Assembly: GCA_017859995.1 (NCBI GenBank)
Contig: JAFJUR010000004.1
Span: 1-40,365, forward strand
Length of the DNA: 40,365 nucleotides
Direction: 5' to 3'
Origin: Holophagaceae bacterium
GTDB lineage: Bacteria > Acidobacteriota > Holophagae > Holophagales > Holophagaceae
Numbering within the stretch: the stretch's first letter is position 1; every line of letters begins with the position of its first letter. The translations under genes were made by a program, and so were the position numbers. This document shows, one piece after another, positions 14,447 to 22,954 of the stretch. The notes below the pieces were generated by a model. The model did not search any database. It was not told the DNA's origin and saw only the letters and a program-made list of their open reading frames with translations.

Positions 14447-15988
14447 TCAGAACGGCGGCACGCCGTGCTTCCGGGCCGGCCGCTGCTCAGCCTTGTGCGT
14501 GGAGATCTCCAGGGCGTGCAGCAGGAAGTCGCGGGTCTGTTGGGGGGCGATGACCGCATCCACGTGGCCATTGGCGGCGGCCACGTAGGGGCTGGCGAAC
14601 TTCTCGGTGTATTCCTTCACCTTCTCCTTGCGGAAGGCTTCGGGATCCGCGGCGGCGGCGATCTCGCCCTTGAAGATGATGTTGGCCGCGCCCTCGGGGC
14701 CCATGACGGCGATCTCGGCGCAGGGCCAGGCGAAGACGAAGTCGGCGCCCAGGTGCCGCGAGCACATGGCGATGTAGCCGCCGCCGTAGGCCTTGCGGAG
14801 GATCACGGTGATCTTGGGCACCGAGGCTTCGCTGTAGGCATAGAGCAGCTTGGCGCCGTGGCGGATGACGCCGGCGTGCTCCTGGTCCACGCCCGGCAGG
14901 TAGCCCGGAAGATCCACGAAGGTCACCAGGGGGATGTTGAAGGCGTCGCAGAAGCGGATGAACCGGGCGGCCTTGTCCGAGCTGTCCACGTCCAGCACGC
15001 CCGCCAGCACCATGGGCTGGTTGGCCACCATGCCCACGGTGCGGCCGTCCATGCGGGCGAAGCCCACCACGATGTTCGAGGCCCAGAGCTCCTGGACCTC
15101 CATGAAGTCGGAACCGTCGCACACGGCCCGCAGGACATCCCGTACGTCATAGGGTTTGTTCGACTCGGCCGGGATGATCCGCTCGAGGGGCGTTCCGACC
15201 CGGGGTGGCCTTGCCGTGAATGGATCGGCGGTCTTCCGGTTGTTCCAGGGGATGTAGGTCACCAGGCGCTTCACCTGCTCGAAGCACTCCGCCTCGCTCT
15301 GGGCGTAGAAGTGGGAGTTGCCCGAGAGCTCCGACTGCACCCGGGCCCCGCCGAGGTCCTCCATGGAGATCTCCTCGCCGAGCACGGTCTTGATGACCTC
15401 GGGGCCCGTGATGAACATCTTCGAGATCTTGTCCACGACGAAGACGAAATCCGTGAGGGCCGGCGAGTACACCGCGCCGCCGGCGCAGGGGCCGAGGACG
15501 ATGGAGATCTGCGGGATGACGCCCGAGGCCAGGGTGTTCCGGTAGAAGATCTCGCCGTAGCCCGCCAGGGAATTCACGCCCTCCTGGATGCGGGCGCCGC
15601 CGGAATCGTTGATGCCGATGAGCGGGATGCCCATCTTGATGGCGTGATCCATGATCTTGGTGATCTTGCGGGCGTGGGCGAGCCCCAGGGATCCGCCCGC
15701 CACCGTGAAGTCCTGGGCGAAGATGGCCACGGGATGGCCAAGGATGGTGCCCGTGCCGGTGATGACGCCGTCCCCGGGCAGCTGCTTTTTCTCCATGCCG
15801 AAATCCGAGCACTTGTGCTCGACGAAGAGGTCGTACTCGTGGAAGGAATCCTGGTCGAGGATGGCGGTGATGCGCTCGCGGGCCAGCAGCTTGCCCTGGG
15901 CCGCCTGCTTGCGGGCCGCCTCGGGGTGGGGCTCGGTGGCCTCGGCGTGCTTGACCGCGTGATCCTTCATCTTCTTGGGCAGGGACAT
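14447..15988 (-). CDS. Acyl-CoA carboxylase carboxyltransferase subunit (propionyl/methylmalonyl-CoA type)
   Basis: A 513 aa crotonase-fold carboxyltransferase of the PccB/MmdA family. N-half: FTVAGGSLGLAHARKI and INDSGGARIQEGVNSLAGYG (acyl-CoA oxyanion loop); C-half: TFVDLPGYLPGVDQEHAGVI and KAYGGGYIAMCSRHLGADF (carboxybiotin side). It transfers CO2 between biotin and propionyl- or methylmalonyl-CoA. The ATG at 15988 has CGAGG upstream; the ORF from 16084 lacks support. With the adjacent biotin carrier protein it is either half of a carboxylase, whose biotin carboxylase gene must lie elsewhere, or a sodium-pumping decarboxylase whose membrane subunit lies elsewhere. The sequence alone does not decide. 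Confidence 0.92.
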   Translation of the reverse strand: MSLPKKMKDHAVKHAEATEPHPEAARKQAAQGKLLARERITAILDQDSFHEYDLFVEHKCSDFGMEKKQLPGDGVITGTGTILGHPVAIFAQDFTVAGGSLGLAHARKITKIMDHAIKMGIPLIGINDSGGARIQEGVNSLAGYGEIFYRNTLASGVIPQISIVLGPCAGGAVYSPALTDFVFVVDKISKMFITGPEVIKTVLGEEISMEDLGGARVQSELSGNSHFYAQSEAECFEQVKRLVTYIPWNNRKTADPFTARPPRVGTPLERIIPAESNKPYDVRDVLRAVCDGSDFMEVQELWASNIVVGFARMDGRTVGMVANQPMVLAGVLDVDSSDKAARFIRFCDAFNIPLVTFVDLPGYLPGVDQEHAGVIRHGAKLLYAYSEASVPKITVILRKAYGGGYIAMCSRHLGADFVFAWPCAEIAVMGPEGAANIIFKGEIAAAADPEAFRKEKVKEYTEKFASPYVAAANGHVDAVIAPQQTRDFLLHALEISTHKAEQRPARKHGVPPF

Positions 15989-16116
15989 CAGGGGCCTCGT
16001 TGGCGTACCGGTGCAGGGATCGGTAGGAAGATGACTAATACATCGTGAATGACTATGCCAGGGAGTGATTGAGGCATTGATCACGGTTCAGGTGGTCGGA
16101 CCAGTGGATTCACGGG

Positions 16117-16144
16117 TTTACAGAAGGCGGGTTCGACGTATAGT
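16117..16144 (+). promoter_or_regulatory. Sigma-70-like promoter of the CBS-pair gene
   Basis: TTTACA (16117-16122), a 16-bp spacer and TATAGT (16139-16144) give one of the best -35/-10 pairs in the window. A leader of about 45 nt with GGCAGAGGAGGC leads to the CBS gene. The same 210-bp intergenic region also contains a direct repeat ATGACTA (16031-16037 and 16049-16055) nearer the divergent carboxylase gene, of unknown meaning. Confidence 0.6.
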
Positions 16145-16197
16145 CAGGTCCACGAACCCCACATCCAAACGCTGAAACTGAAGGCAGAGGAGGCACC

Positions 16198-16626
16198 ATG
16201 CGGCCACTGAAGCAGCTGATCGAAGGGAAGCGTCCCGCCGTGACCGTGGGGCCGGAGGATACGGTGTTCACGGCCCTGACCCTGCTCGCGCAGTACGACA
16301 TCGGCGCCCTGCTGGTGCTGGAGCGGGGCCGTCTCGTGGGCATCTTCTCCGAGCGCGACTACGCCCGGAAGATCATCCTCAAGGGCAAGACCTCCAAGGA
16401 CACCCCCGTGCGGGAGATCATGAGCGACAAGGTCAGCTGCGTGACCCTCAGCCAGTCGGTGGAGGAGTGCATGGCCCTCATGACCGACAAGCGCATCCGC
16501 CACCTGCCCGTGCTCGGGCCCGGCGAGCAGGTCATCGGCATCCTCTCCATCGGCGACCTGGTCAAGGAGACCATCTCCGACCAGAAGTTAACAATCGACC
16601 AGCTGGTTCAATACATCCAGACCTAG
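16198..16626 (+). CDS. CBS-domain pair protein
   Basis: A 142 aa protein made of two tandem CBS domains, about residues 8-65 and 73-132, with a short helical tail. Signatures are IGALLVLERGRLVGIFSERDYARK in the first and HLPVLGPGEQVIGILSIGDLVKE in the second. Such standalone Bateman modules bind adenosine nucleotides (AMP, ATP, SAM) and act as energy sensors for partner proteins not evident here. It has its own promoter and is closed by a strong terminator, so it is a monocistronic gene. Confidence 0.92.
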   Translation: MRPLKQLIEGKRPAVTVGPEDTVFTALTLLAQYDIGALLVLERGRLVGIFSERDYARKIILKGKTSKDTPVREIMSDKVSCVTLSQSVEECMALMTDKRIRHLPVLGPGEQVIGILSIGDLVKETISDQKLTIDQLVQYIQT

Positions 16627-16630
16627 TACG

Positions 16631-16664
16631 GAAGAAGCGCCGGGGCGGGCCCCGGCGCTTCTTC
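16631..16664. terminator. Bidirectional terminator between the CBS gene and the epimerase
   Basis: A perfect 15-bp stem GAAGAAGCGCCGGGG / CCCCGGCGCTTCTTC with loop CGGG, placed between convergent genes and 5 bp after the CBS stop. Ends are purine/pyrimidine asymmetric (CTTC...), giving a weak T-rich tail in each direction. Confidence 0.85.
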
Positions 16665-16677
16665 CTGCCAACGGCCC

Positions 16678-17817
16678 TCAGCCCTTGGGCTTGGACGCTT
16701 CCCGCCAGGCGGCGATGAGCTTGGCTTCGGCTTCGGCGTTGGGGCCGGCGAGGCGGGTGCGGCCCTTCTCGACCTTCTCCTGGGTCTTGTACCAGGCCAG
16801 GGTGTCCTTCACGGTCTCCAGCGCGGGACGGAAGGTGAGGCCGGCCTTCACGGCGCGGTCGTTGCGCCAGGTGTGGAAGCCCTTGGTCTCGCCCACGAAG
16901 GGGGCCCAGATGGGGAACTCGATGCCTTCCTGCTTGGCGAGGAAGTCTGCGGGAATCCACACGGGCTTGGCGTTCGGGTTGCCGGCCTTTCCGAAGGCGG
17001 CGACCAGCTCGCCCCAGGGCAGGCGCTTGGCGGGGCCGCAGGCGTTGAAGGCGCCCACGGTGCCCTGCTCCACCAGGTGCACCAGCCAGGCCGCCAGGTC
17101 GCGCACGTCGATGATCGACACCGGGTCGCTGGGCGCGCCGGGCACGGCGAGCTCGCCGCCCTTGTCGAAGCGCACGGGCCAGTAGGTGAAGCGGCCGGTG
17201 GGATCATCGGGGCCCACGATGTAGCCGGGGCGGATGACCGTGGTGCGGCCGGGCATGGCCTTTTCCGCGGCCTGCTCGCAGAGGGCTTTCAGCGCGCCGT
17301 AGTTCTCATAGGTCTTGCCCATGGTCTCCTGGGAGGGATCAGCCATGGTGGCCAGGGGCGCGTCCTCGGTGCCGTTCTCGGGGTTGGGCTCCTTGTAGGC
17401 GCTGATGCTGGAGATGTAGAGGTACTGCTTGGCCCGGGGCGCCACCAGCGCCGCCGAAGCCCCCACCATGCGCGGGTAGTAGCCGCTGTTGTCGATGACC
17501 GCGTCCCAGGTGCCGGTCTCCAGGGCCTTCAGGCCTTCGCCCTTCTTGGGATCGCGGTCGCCGTGAAGCTTCTCCACGCCGGGGAAGAGATCGGGGCGCG
17601 TCTTCCCGCGGTTGAACATGGTCACCTGGTGACCGCGGGCCTGGGCGATCTCGATGGTGGCGGGGCCCAGGAAGCCCGTGCCGCCGAGGATGAGGATCTT
17701 CTTGGGCGAAGGCTTGGCGCTCGGTTTGGCAGGCGCCGCGGACAGGTCGAGGCCGGTGGCGGCCAGGGCCGTGGCGGCGGCGGACCACTGGATGAATTCA
17801 CGTCGGGACACGGTCAT
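16678..17817 (-). CDS. Tat-exported NAD-dependent epimerase/dehydratase (extended SDR)
   Basis: A 379 aa protein. The N-terminus MTVSRREFIQWSAAATALAAT is a twin-arginine signal (SRREF followed by a hydrophobic run and AxA-like end). The mature part begins with KKILILGGTGFLGPATIEIA, the Rossmann GxxGxxG of extended SDRs; YISSISAY and YGALK supply the Ser and the YxxxK catalytic pair. The fold and length match sugar-nucleotide epimerases and isoflavone-reductase-like proteins, but the substrate is unknown. Tat export fits a protein that folds with its NAD(P) before secretion. GGAGG 5 nt before the ATG fixes the start; the 849-aa ORF of the track is an artefact of open antisense frame. Confidence 0.88.
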   Translation of the reverse strand: MTVSRREFIQWSAAATALAATGLDLSAAPAKPSAKPSPKKILILGGTGFLGPATIEIAQARGHQVTMFNRGKTRPDLFPGVEKLHGDRDPKKGEGLKALETGTWDAVIDNSGYYPRMVGASAALVAPRAKQYLYISSISAYKEPNPENGTEDAPLATMADPSQETMGKTYENYGALKALCEQAAEKAMPGRTTVIRPGYIVGPDDPTGRFTYWPVRFDKGGELAVPGAPSDPVSIIDVRDLAAWLVHLVEQGTVGAFNACGPAKRLPWGELVAAFGKAGNPNAKPVWIPADFLAKQEGIEFPIWAPFVGETKGFHTWRNDRAVKAGLTFRPALETVKDTLAWYKTQEKVEKGRTRLAGPNAEAEAKLIAAWREASKPKG

Positions 17818-17907
17818 GGTGACCTCCGGCAGGGGATGGGGGTTGATGCATCGTAAACCGATATATACTCGTTTCCGTTTCCCTTGCAACCCTTTTCCGG
17901 ATGGCCC
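17818..17907. promoter_or_regulatory. Divergent promoter region, epimerase / nucleotide carrier
   Basis: TTGATG (17843-17848), 15 bp, TATACT (17864-17869) is a fair plus-strand promoter for the carrier gene. The ATATATA core could also supply a minus-strand -10 for the epimerase. Pairing is suboptimal, so exact sites are uncertain. Confidence 0.4.
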
Positions 17908-19194
17908 ATGACGCCCGATCACCCCTTCCGCCGCCTGCTCCGCCGCCTCGTGCTGATGGAGGAGGGCGAGGCGCCGGCCCTGCTGTGGTCCACCCTGTAT
18001 TTCTTCCTCCTGTTCTTCGGCTTCTACCTGCTGCGGCCCGTGCGCGAGGCCATCGGCATCGCCCGGGGCGCCGACAAGCTGCCCTGGCTCATGACGGGCA
18101 CGCTCCTGGCCATGGTGCTGGCGAACCCGGCCTTCGCCGCCCTCGTGTCGCGCCTGCCCCGGCGGCGGTTCATCCCGCTGGCCTACCGGTTCTTCGCGCT
18201 CAACATGCTGGCCTTCTTCCTGGCCTTCCGCCTCCTGCCGAGCCACGGCGGCGCCGCGCTGGGCTATGCCTTCTACATCTGGCTCAGCGTCTTCAACCTC
18301 TTCGTCGTGTCGGTGTTCTGGGGGCTGATGTCGGACGTGTGGTCCGAAGGCCAGGGCAAGCGCCTCTTCGGTTTCATCGCCACCGGCGGCACCCTGGGCG
18401 CCATCGCGGGGGCCGCGGTGACGGGCCTGCTCACCAAGGGTTTCGCGCTCGGGGCCTGGCATGTGAAGGTGGATCCTCTCTCCCTGCTCCTGCTGTCGAT
18501 CCTCGCCATGGAGGGCGCGGTCTTCTGCGTGAAGCGCCTGGCGGGGATCTTCCAGTTGGGGGACACGGCCCACGGTGAGCGGGAGCCCGGTCCCGGCCCC
18601 CTGGAGGGCCTGCGCCTCATCGCCACCTCGCGGCTGCTGCAGCTCATCTGTGTCTACATGCTGCTCTACACCATCACCAGCACCCTGCTCTACCTGCAGC
18701 AGGGCGCCATCGTCGAGCGCACCTTCAGCGGCACCGCCGCCCGCACCGTGGCGTTCGCCCGCATGGACCTCTGGGTGAACGTGCTGACCCTGGTCACCCA
18801 GGTCTTCCTCACGGGCCGCATCATCACCGGCCTGGGCATCCCGGTGGTGCTGTCCATCATCCCCGTGCTCACCATCGCGGGCTTCGGCGCGCTCTGGGCC
18901 TGGCCCACCTTCGGGGTGCTGGCCCTCTTCCAGGTGCTGCGCCGCGGCTTGCACTACGCCGTGGACCGGCCCGCCCGCGAGATCCTCTACATTCCCCTGG
19001 GAGCGGAGGAGCGCTACAAATCGAAGCCCTTCATCGACACCTTCATCTACCGGGGCGGGGACCTGCTCGGGGTCTGGGCGCCCACGGCGCTCCTGGCGAT
19101 CGGCGTGTCGGTGGGCCTGGCCTCCGTGGGCTGCTCGGGCCTCTGGCTCGGCAGCAGCGTGGCACTGGGCCGCAAGGCCGGCAAAGCGGGTTGA
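17908..19194 (+). CDS. ATP/ADP translocase-like (NTP/NDP exchange-type) major facilitator transporter
   Basis: A 428 aa inner-membrane protein with roughly 12 hydrophobic segments. STLYFFLLFFGFYLLRPVREA near the N-terminus and YKSKPFIDTFIYRGGDLLG near the C-terminus match the conserved blocks of the Tlc/Npt nucleotide carrier family (KxKxxID...R.GD). The best-studied members exchange ATP for ADP in plastids and obligate intracellular bacteria; free-living relatives have unknown substrates and may be plain permeases. ATG 17908 follows a strong promoter; the TTG at 17884 extends it without support. It is divergent from the Tat epimerase. Confidence 0.75.
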   Translation: MTPDHPFRRLLRRLVLMEEGEAPALLWSTLYFFLLFFGFYLLRPVREAIGIARGADKLPWLMTGTLLAMVLANPAFAALVSRLPRRRFIPLAYRFFALNMLAFFLAFRLLPSHGGAALGYAFYIWLSVFNLFVVSVFWGLMSDVWSEGQGKRLFGFIATGGTLGAIAGAAVTGLLTKGFALGAWHVKVDPLSLLLLSILAMEGAVFCVKRLAGIFQLGDTAHGEREPGPGPLEGLRLIATSRLLQLICVYMLLYTITSTLLYLQQGAIVERTFSGTAARTVAFARMDLWVNVLTLVTQVFLTGRIITGLGIPVVLSIIPVLTIAGFGALWAWPTFGVLALFQVLRRGLHYAVDRPAREILYIPLGAEERYKSKPFIDTFIYRGGDLLGVWAPTALLAIGVSVGLASVGCSGLWLGSSVALGRKAGKAG

Positions 19195-19218
19195 CTTTTC
19201 GCGCCGTTCCCTGAAGAT
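19191..19218 (+). promoter_or_regulatory. Possible promoter of the thr operon leader
   Basis: TTGACT (19191-19196), 16 bp, GAAGAT (19213-19218). The -35 is good and the -10 is weak. The ATG of the putative leader peptide follows 7 nt after the -10, so the transcript could start at or next to that codon. The -35 overlaps the end of the carrier gene. Confidence 0.4.
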
Positions 19219-19225
19219 GGCGGAC

Positions 19226-19339
19226 ATGCATCAGCCTGTGGAAGCCATCGCCTGCGCGCCGGGGAACCCCCTCGACGGCGGGCTGCCGTACATGGCGACC
19301 ATGAACCACACCACGCCTGCCGCACCGCGGGGCGCCTGA
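19226..19339 (+). CDS. thrL: Putative threonine-operon leader peptide
   Basis: A 37-codon ORF, absent from the track, that ends 76 nt before thrA. Its last fifteen residues are [15 protein letters not shown]: three Thr codons (ACC at 19298, ACC-ACG at 19310-19315) lie just before a stop at 19337-19339. The segment CCGCGGGGC (19325-19333), inside the last codons, can pair with the 5' arm of the downstream terminator. Thr enrichment is far lower than in E. coli thrL, and no Shine-Dalgarno is seen, so the coding claim rests on position and on the fit with the RNA structure. Internal ATGs at 19292 and 19301 are other possible starts. Confidence 0.5.
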   Translation: MHQPVEAIACAPGNPLDGGLPYMATMNHTTPAAPRGA

Positions 19340-19391
19340 CCTGAATCTTCTTTTCAGACTCGGCCCCGCGGTCACCCCCGCGGGGCCTTTT
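19325..19391 (+). promoter_or_regulatory. Threonine-operon transcription attenuator (antiterminator/terminator pair)
   Basis: The terminator is a perfect 10-bp stem GGCCCCGCGG (19362-19371) / CCGCGGGGCC (19378-19387), loop TCACCC, then TTTT. Upstream, CCGCGGGGC (19325-19333) is complementary to nine bases of the 5' arm and can form a competing antiterminator. A ribosome stalled at the Thr codons near 19310 would leave 19325 onward free; one at the leader stop would cover it and let the terminator form. This is the geometry of classical amino-acid attenuation. thrA starts 25 nt after the T-run. Confidence 0.65.
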
Positions 19392-19415
19392 CCGTTCCAG
19401 CCCACCGGAGCCCCC

Positions 19416-21941
19416 ATGTCCCCCTCGGCGCCCGTTCCAGGACGATCCTCAGACCAGCCCCCGACTCAGCCCCCGGCCATCCGCGTCATGAAGTTCGGCG
19501 GCACCAGCCTGGCGGATGCCGACCGCTTCCGCGATGTGGCCGCCCTGGTGGCCGAGGCCCGGAAGACCCACCGCGTCTGCGTGGTGGCCTCGGCGATGGC
19601 GGGGATCACCAACCTGCTGCTGCACGGCGGCCGGGTGCCCGACCGCGCGGGGGCCGACCGGCTGCTCGATGCGTTCCGCGAGCGGCACGCTCAAGTGGTG
19701 GCGGACCTGGCGGCGGAGCTCGGCGACGGCGCCGCGGAGGTGCAGGAGACGCTGGCCTCGCTGGAGGCTCTGGGGCGCCGGCTGCTGCACGGCATGGCGC
19801 TGCTGGAGGAGGGGCCGCCCTCGGTGCTGGCCCAGGTGTCGAGCCTGGGCGAGCGGGCCGCCTGCGCCATCCTGGTGGGCCTGCTGAAGGCTCGGGGCCT
19901 GGAGCCCGCCTACCTCGACCCCGTGGAATGCCTCCGGGTGGAAGGCGATCCTCTTCAGGCCCGGCCCCGGATGGCCGACATCGAGGCGCGGTTCGCCGCG
20001 GTGAAGGCCGCGCCTGGGAACCTCTGGGTGCTGCCGGGGTTTTTCGGCGGCGACGGCGAGGGGCACATCCTTTCGCTGGGCCGAGGCGGCTCGGACCACA
20101 GCGCGGCACTTGCCGCCGCGGCTCTGGGGGCGGAGCTGCTCGAGATCTGGACGGACGTGGTGGGCCTCTACAGCGCCGACCCCACCTTGGTGCCCGAGGC
20201 TTTCCCCCTGCCGGAGGCGAGCTTCGAGGAGGCGATGGAGCTGTCCTTCTTCGGCGCGAAGGTGCTCCATCCGAAGACCATCCCGCCGGTGCGGGAACGG
20301 GGCATCCCCGTGCGGGTCTGCAGCACCTTCGAGCCGCAGCGGCCCGGCACGCTCATCCGCCGGGATGTGCCACCGCCGCCCAGTGGCGTCCGGGGCCTCT
20401 CCTTCCTCCGCGATCTCTCGGTGGTGAACCTCATGGGTCCGGGGATGCCCGGCGTGCCTGGCATTGCGGGCCGCGTGTTCGGCGCGCTCGCCCGCAAGGG
20501 CATCTCCGTGGTGCTCATCACCCAGAGCTCGTCGGAGCTCTCCATCTGCTTCGCCGTGCGGCGGGCGGATGGGATCGCGGCGGTGGCGGCCATCGAGGAG
20601 GCCTTCCCTGCGGAACTCGCCGCGGGCTTCCTCGATCCCGTGGTGCTGCGCGTCGGACTGTCGGTGCTCAGCATCGTGGGCGACGGCATGCGCACCCGGC
20701 CCGGCGTGGCCGGCACCTTCTTCGACGCCCTGGCCGAAGTGGGCTGCAACGTGGTGGCCATCGCCCAGGGGGCCAGCGAGCGCATCATCTCCGCGGTGGT
20801 GGAGGAGGCCGACGGCGCTCGCGCCATGGCCCACATCCACCGGCGCTTCTTCCGGGCCCAGGTGGTGGTGGACGTCCACCTGTTGGGCGCGGGGAACGTG
20901 GGCGGCAGCCTGCTGGGGCAGATCGCGCGCCAGCATGACCGGCTGCTGGCCCAGGGCCTGGACCTGCGGGTGACCACCCTCGCCACCAGCCGCCGGATGC
21001 GCCACGACGCCCGGGGCCTCGACCTGGGCCGCTGGCGTGAAGAACTGGCCCAGGGCGGGCCCATGGACCTGGACCTGCTCATGGAGGCGGTTCGCACGGG
21101 TCCACCTTCTCTGCCGGTGCTGGTGGACTGCACCACCAGCGGCGATCTCGCGGCGCGGTACCCCGATCTTTTCGACGCGGGCTTCCACGTGGTGGCGGCC
21201 AACAAGAAGGCCAACAGCAGCTCCCAGGCCTTCCACCGCGAGCTGCGGGAGCGCTCGGCCCGGCGGGGCCTGCGCTTTCTCTACGAGGCCAATGTGGGGG
21301 CCGGCCTGCCCATCATCGACACGGTGAAGAACCTGGTGCTCACGGGCGACCGGGTGCTGAAGGCGGAGGGCATCCTGTCGGGCTCCATGTCCTACATCCT
21401 CGGCCTGCTGGGCGACGGGGTCCCGCTGTCCGAAGCCGTGCGCCTCGCCAAGGAGAGCGGCTTCACCGAGCCCGACCCCCGGGACGACCTCAGCGGCATG
21501 GACGTGGCGCGCAAGCTGCTCATCCTGGCCCGGGAGCTGGGCCACGAGCTGGAGCTGGCGGACGTGGTGGTGGAAGGCCTGCTCCCGGCGGACTTCGACG
21601 CCAGCGGGGACATCCCCGGCTTCATGGCCCGCCTCCCGGTGTTGGACGCGGCGTTCAACCTCCGCCTGGCCGCGCTGAAGGCCGAAGGGAAGACCCTGCG
21701 CTATGTGGGATCGCTTTCGGACAGTGGTTGTCGCGTAGGCCTGCTGGCCGTGGACGCGGATCATCCCTTCACCGCCATCAAGGGCGGCGAGAACGCCCTG
21801 GCCCTGCTCACGGAGCGGTACCAGCCGCACCCCATGGTGATCCGGGGCTACGGGGCCGGGGCCGAGGTGACGGCGGCGGGGGTGTTGGCGGACATTCTGC
21901 GGCTGGTGCCCCCCGGCGCCCGCCCGGCGCGGAGGCTGTGA
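19416..21941 (+). CDS. thrA: Bifunctional aspartate kinase / homoserine dehydrogenase
   Basis: An 841 aa cytoplasmic fusion enzyme that phosphorylates aspartate and later reduces aspartate semialdehyde to homoserine. Kinase domain about 22-310 with [15 protein letters not shown] and [14 protein letters not shown]; two ACT regulatory modules about 320-460 ([40 protein letters not shown]), where threonine is expected to bind; dehydrogenase about 485-830 with [17 protein letters not shown] and [19 protein letters not shown]. The first 20 residues are Pro-rich and poorly conserved. GGAG precedes the ATG. Its stop overlaps the thrB start (TGATG). Controlled by the attenuator upstream. Confidence 0.95.
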   Translation: MSPSAPVPGRSSDQPPTQPPAIRVMKFGGTSLADADRFRDVAALVAEARKTHRVCVVASAMAGITNLLLHGGRVPDRAGADRLLDAFRERHAQVVADLAAELGDGAAEVQETLASLEALGRRLLHGMALLEEGPPSVLAQVSSLGERAACAILVGLLKARGLEPAYLDPVECLRVEGDPLQARPRMADIEARFAAVKAAPGNLWVLPGFFGGDGEGHILSLGRGGSDHSAALAAAALGAELLEIWTDVVGLYSADPTLVPEAFPLPEASFEEAMELSFFGAKVLHPKTIPPVRERGIPVRVCSTFEPQRPGTLIRRDVPPPPSGVRGLSFLRDLSVVNLMGPGMPGVPGIAGRVFGALARKGISVVLITQSSSELSICFAVRRADGIAAVAAIEEAFPAELAAGFLDPVVLRVGLSVLSIVGDGMRTRPGVAGTFFDALAEVGCNVVAIAQGASERIISAVVEEADGARAMAHIHRRFFRAQVVVDVHLLGAGNVGGSLLGQIARQHDRLLAQGLDLRVTTLATSRRMRHDARGLDLGRWREELAQGGPMDLDLLMEAVRTGPPSLPVLVDCTTSGDLAARYPDLFDAGFHVVAANKKANSSSQAFHRELRERSARRGLRFLYEANVGAGLPIIDTVKNLVLTGDRVLKAEGILSGSMSYILGLLGDGVPLSEAVRLAKESGFTEPDPRDDLSGMDVARKLLILARELGHELELADVVVEGLLPADFDASGDIPGFMARLPVLDAAFNLRLAALKAEGKTLRYVGSLSDSGCRVGLLAVDADHPFTAIKGGENALALLTERYQPHPMVIRGYGAGAEVTAAGVLADILRLVPPGARPARRL

Positions 21942-22954
21942 TGGCGGAACCCACGATGTCCCAGGGAGGCCTCACGGCCTATGCGCCCGCCAGCATCGGG
22001 AACCTCGCCGCGGGCTTCGACCTGCTGGGCGCGGCGCTCGCGCCGCTGGACGGCAGCCTCCTGGGCGACCTCGTCCACGTGGCGCCGGCGGCCGTCTCGT
22101 CCTTCACGGTGACCGGGCCCTTCGCCCAGGCGCTGGCGGGGGACCCGCGGCCCAATCTGGCCCAGCGGGCCCATGACCTCTTCGTGGCGGCGGTCCGCGC
22201 CGAGGGCCGGGACGTCGGCCCCTTCGCCCTCACCCTCGAGAAGCGCCTGCCCGTGGCCAGCGGCCTGGGCTCCAGCGCCAGTTCCATCGTGGCCACCCTG
22301 GTGGCCCTGCAGGCGCTCTGCGGCGACCCCCTCGATGGCTCCGCCCTGCTGGGCCTGGCGGGGAAGGCCGAAGGGCACACCAGCGGCGCGGTGCACCTCG
22401 ACAACGTGGCCCCATCCCTGCTCGGCGGCCTGCAGCTCGTGGTCCCGGGCCGGGATGGGCAGCCTGCCTCGCGGCGTCTGCCCTGGCCCGCCGACCTCCT
22501 GCTGGTGGTGGTGCACCCGGAGTACCGCCTTTCCACCGCCGAGAGCCGCGGCGCGCTGCCGCCGAGACCCGAATGGGCCGAGGCGCTGGATTTCGCGGGC
22601 AACCTCGCCGCCCTGGTGCAGGCGCTGCACAGCGGCGACCGGACCCTGCTCGGGCGCTGCCTGCGGGATCCGCTGGTGGAGCATCACCGCGCGCCGCTGG
22701 TGCCGGCCTTCCGGGCCGTGCAGGCCGCCGCCTTGGAGCGCGGGGCCCTGGGCTGCAGCCTGTCGGGTTCAGGTCCCTCCGTGTTCGCCGTGGTGGAGGA
22801 CGAAACCCGGGCCACTTCCGTGGCTGGGGCCATGGCCGCCGCCTTCCGGCAGGCTGGCCTCGCGAGCCAGGCGTGGCTCTGCGCGCTGGACCCCGACGGC
22901 GCGCGGGTGGTCACCGCAGGCTTCACCCACCCCGGGCGGGAGGCGCATCCATGA
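21941..22954 (+). CDS. thrB: Homoserine kinase
   Basis: A 337 aa GHMP-family kinase that makes O-phosphohomoserine from homoserine and ATP. ASIGNLAAGFDLLGAAL at the start and LPVASGLGSSASSIVATLVAL (the ATP-binding glycine/serine loop) are diagnostic, with GCSLSGSGPSVFAV as the third GHMP motif. ATG 21941 shares a base with the thrA stop, and the gene's own stop overlaps thrC (ATGA), so the three genes are translationally coupled. The track ORF from 21728 continues back inside thrA. Confidence 0.95.
   Translation: MAEPTMSQGGLTAYAPASIGNLAAGFDLLGAALAPLDGSLLGDLVHVAPAAVSSFTVTGPFAQALAGDPRPNLAQRAHDLFVAAVRAEGRDVGPFALTLEKRLPVASGLGSSASSIVATLVALQALCGDPLDGSALLGLAGKAEGHTSGAVHLDNVAPSLLGGLQLVVPGRDGQPASRRLPWPADLLLVVVHPEYRLSTAESRGALPPRPEWAEALDFAGNLAALVQALHSGDRTLLGRCLRDPLVEHHRAPLVPAFRAVQAAALERGALGCSLSGSGPSVFAVVEDETRATSVAGAMAAAFRQAGLASQAWLCALDPDGARVVTAGFTHPGREAHP

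Noticed and set aside
14465-16048. 527-aa plus-strand ORF over the carboxyltransferase
   Set aside because: Antisense shadow of a gene with intact family motifs over its whole length.
17818-19227. N-terminal 470 residues of the 849-aa track ORF with the epimerase
   Set aside because: This part is antisense to the nucleotide carrier. The Tat signal and GGAGG at 17817 mark the true start, so no giant fusion protein is claimed.
19449-21830. 793-aa minus-strand ORF across thrA
   Set aside because: Fully antisense to a well-supported thrA; composition is His/Gly/Ala/Arg-rich without recognisable domain, as expected of high-GC shadow frames.
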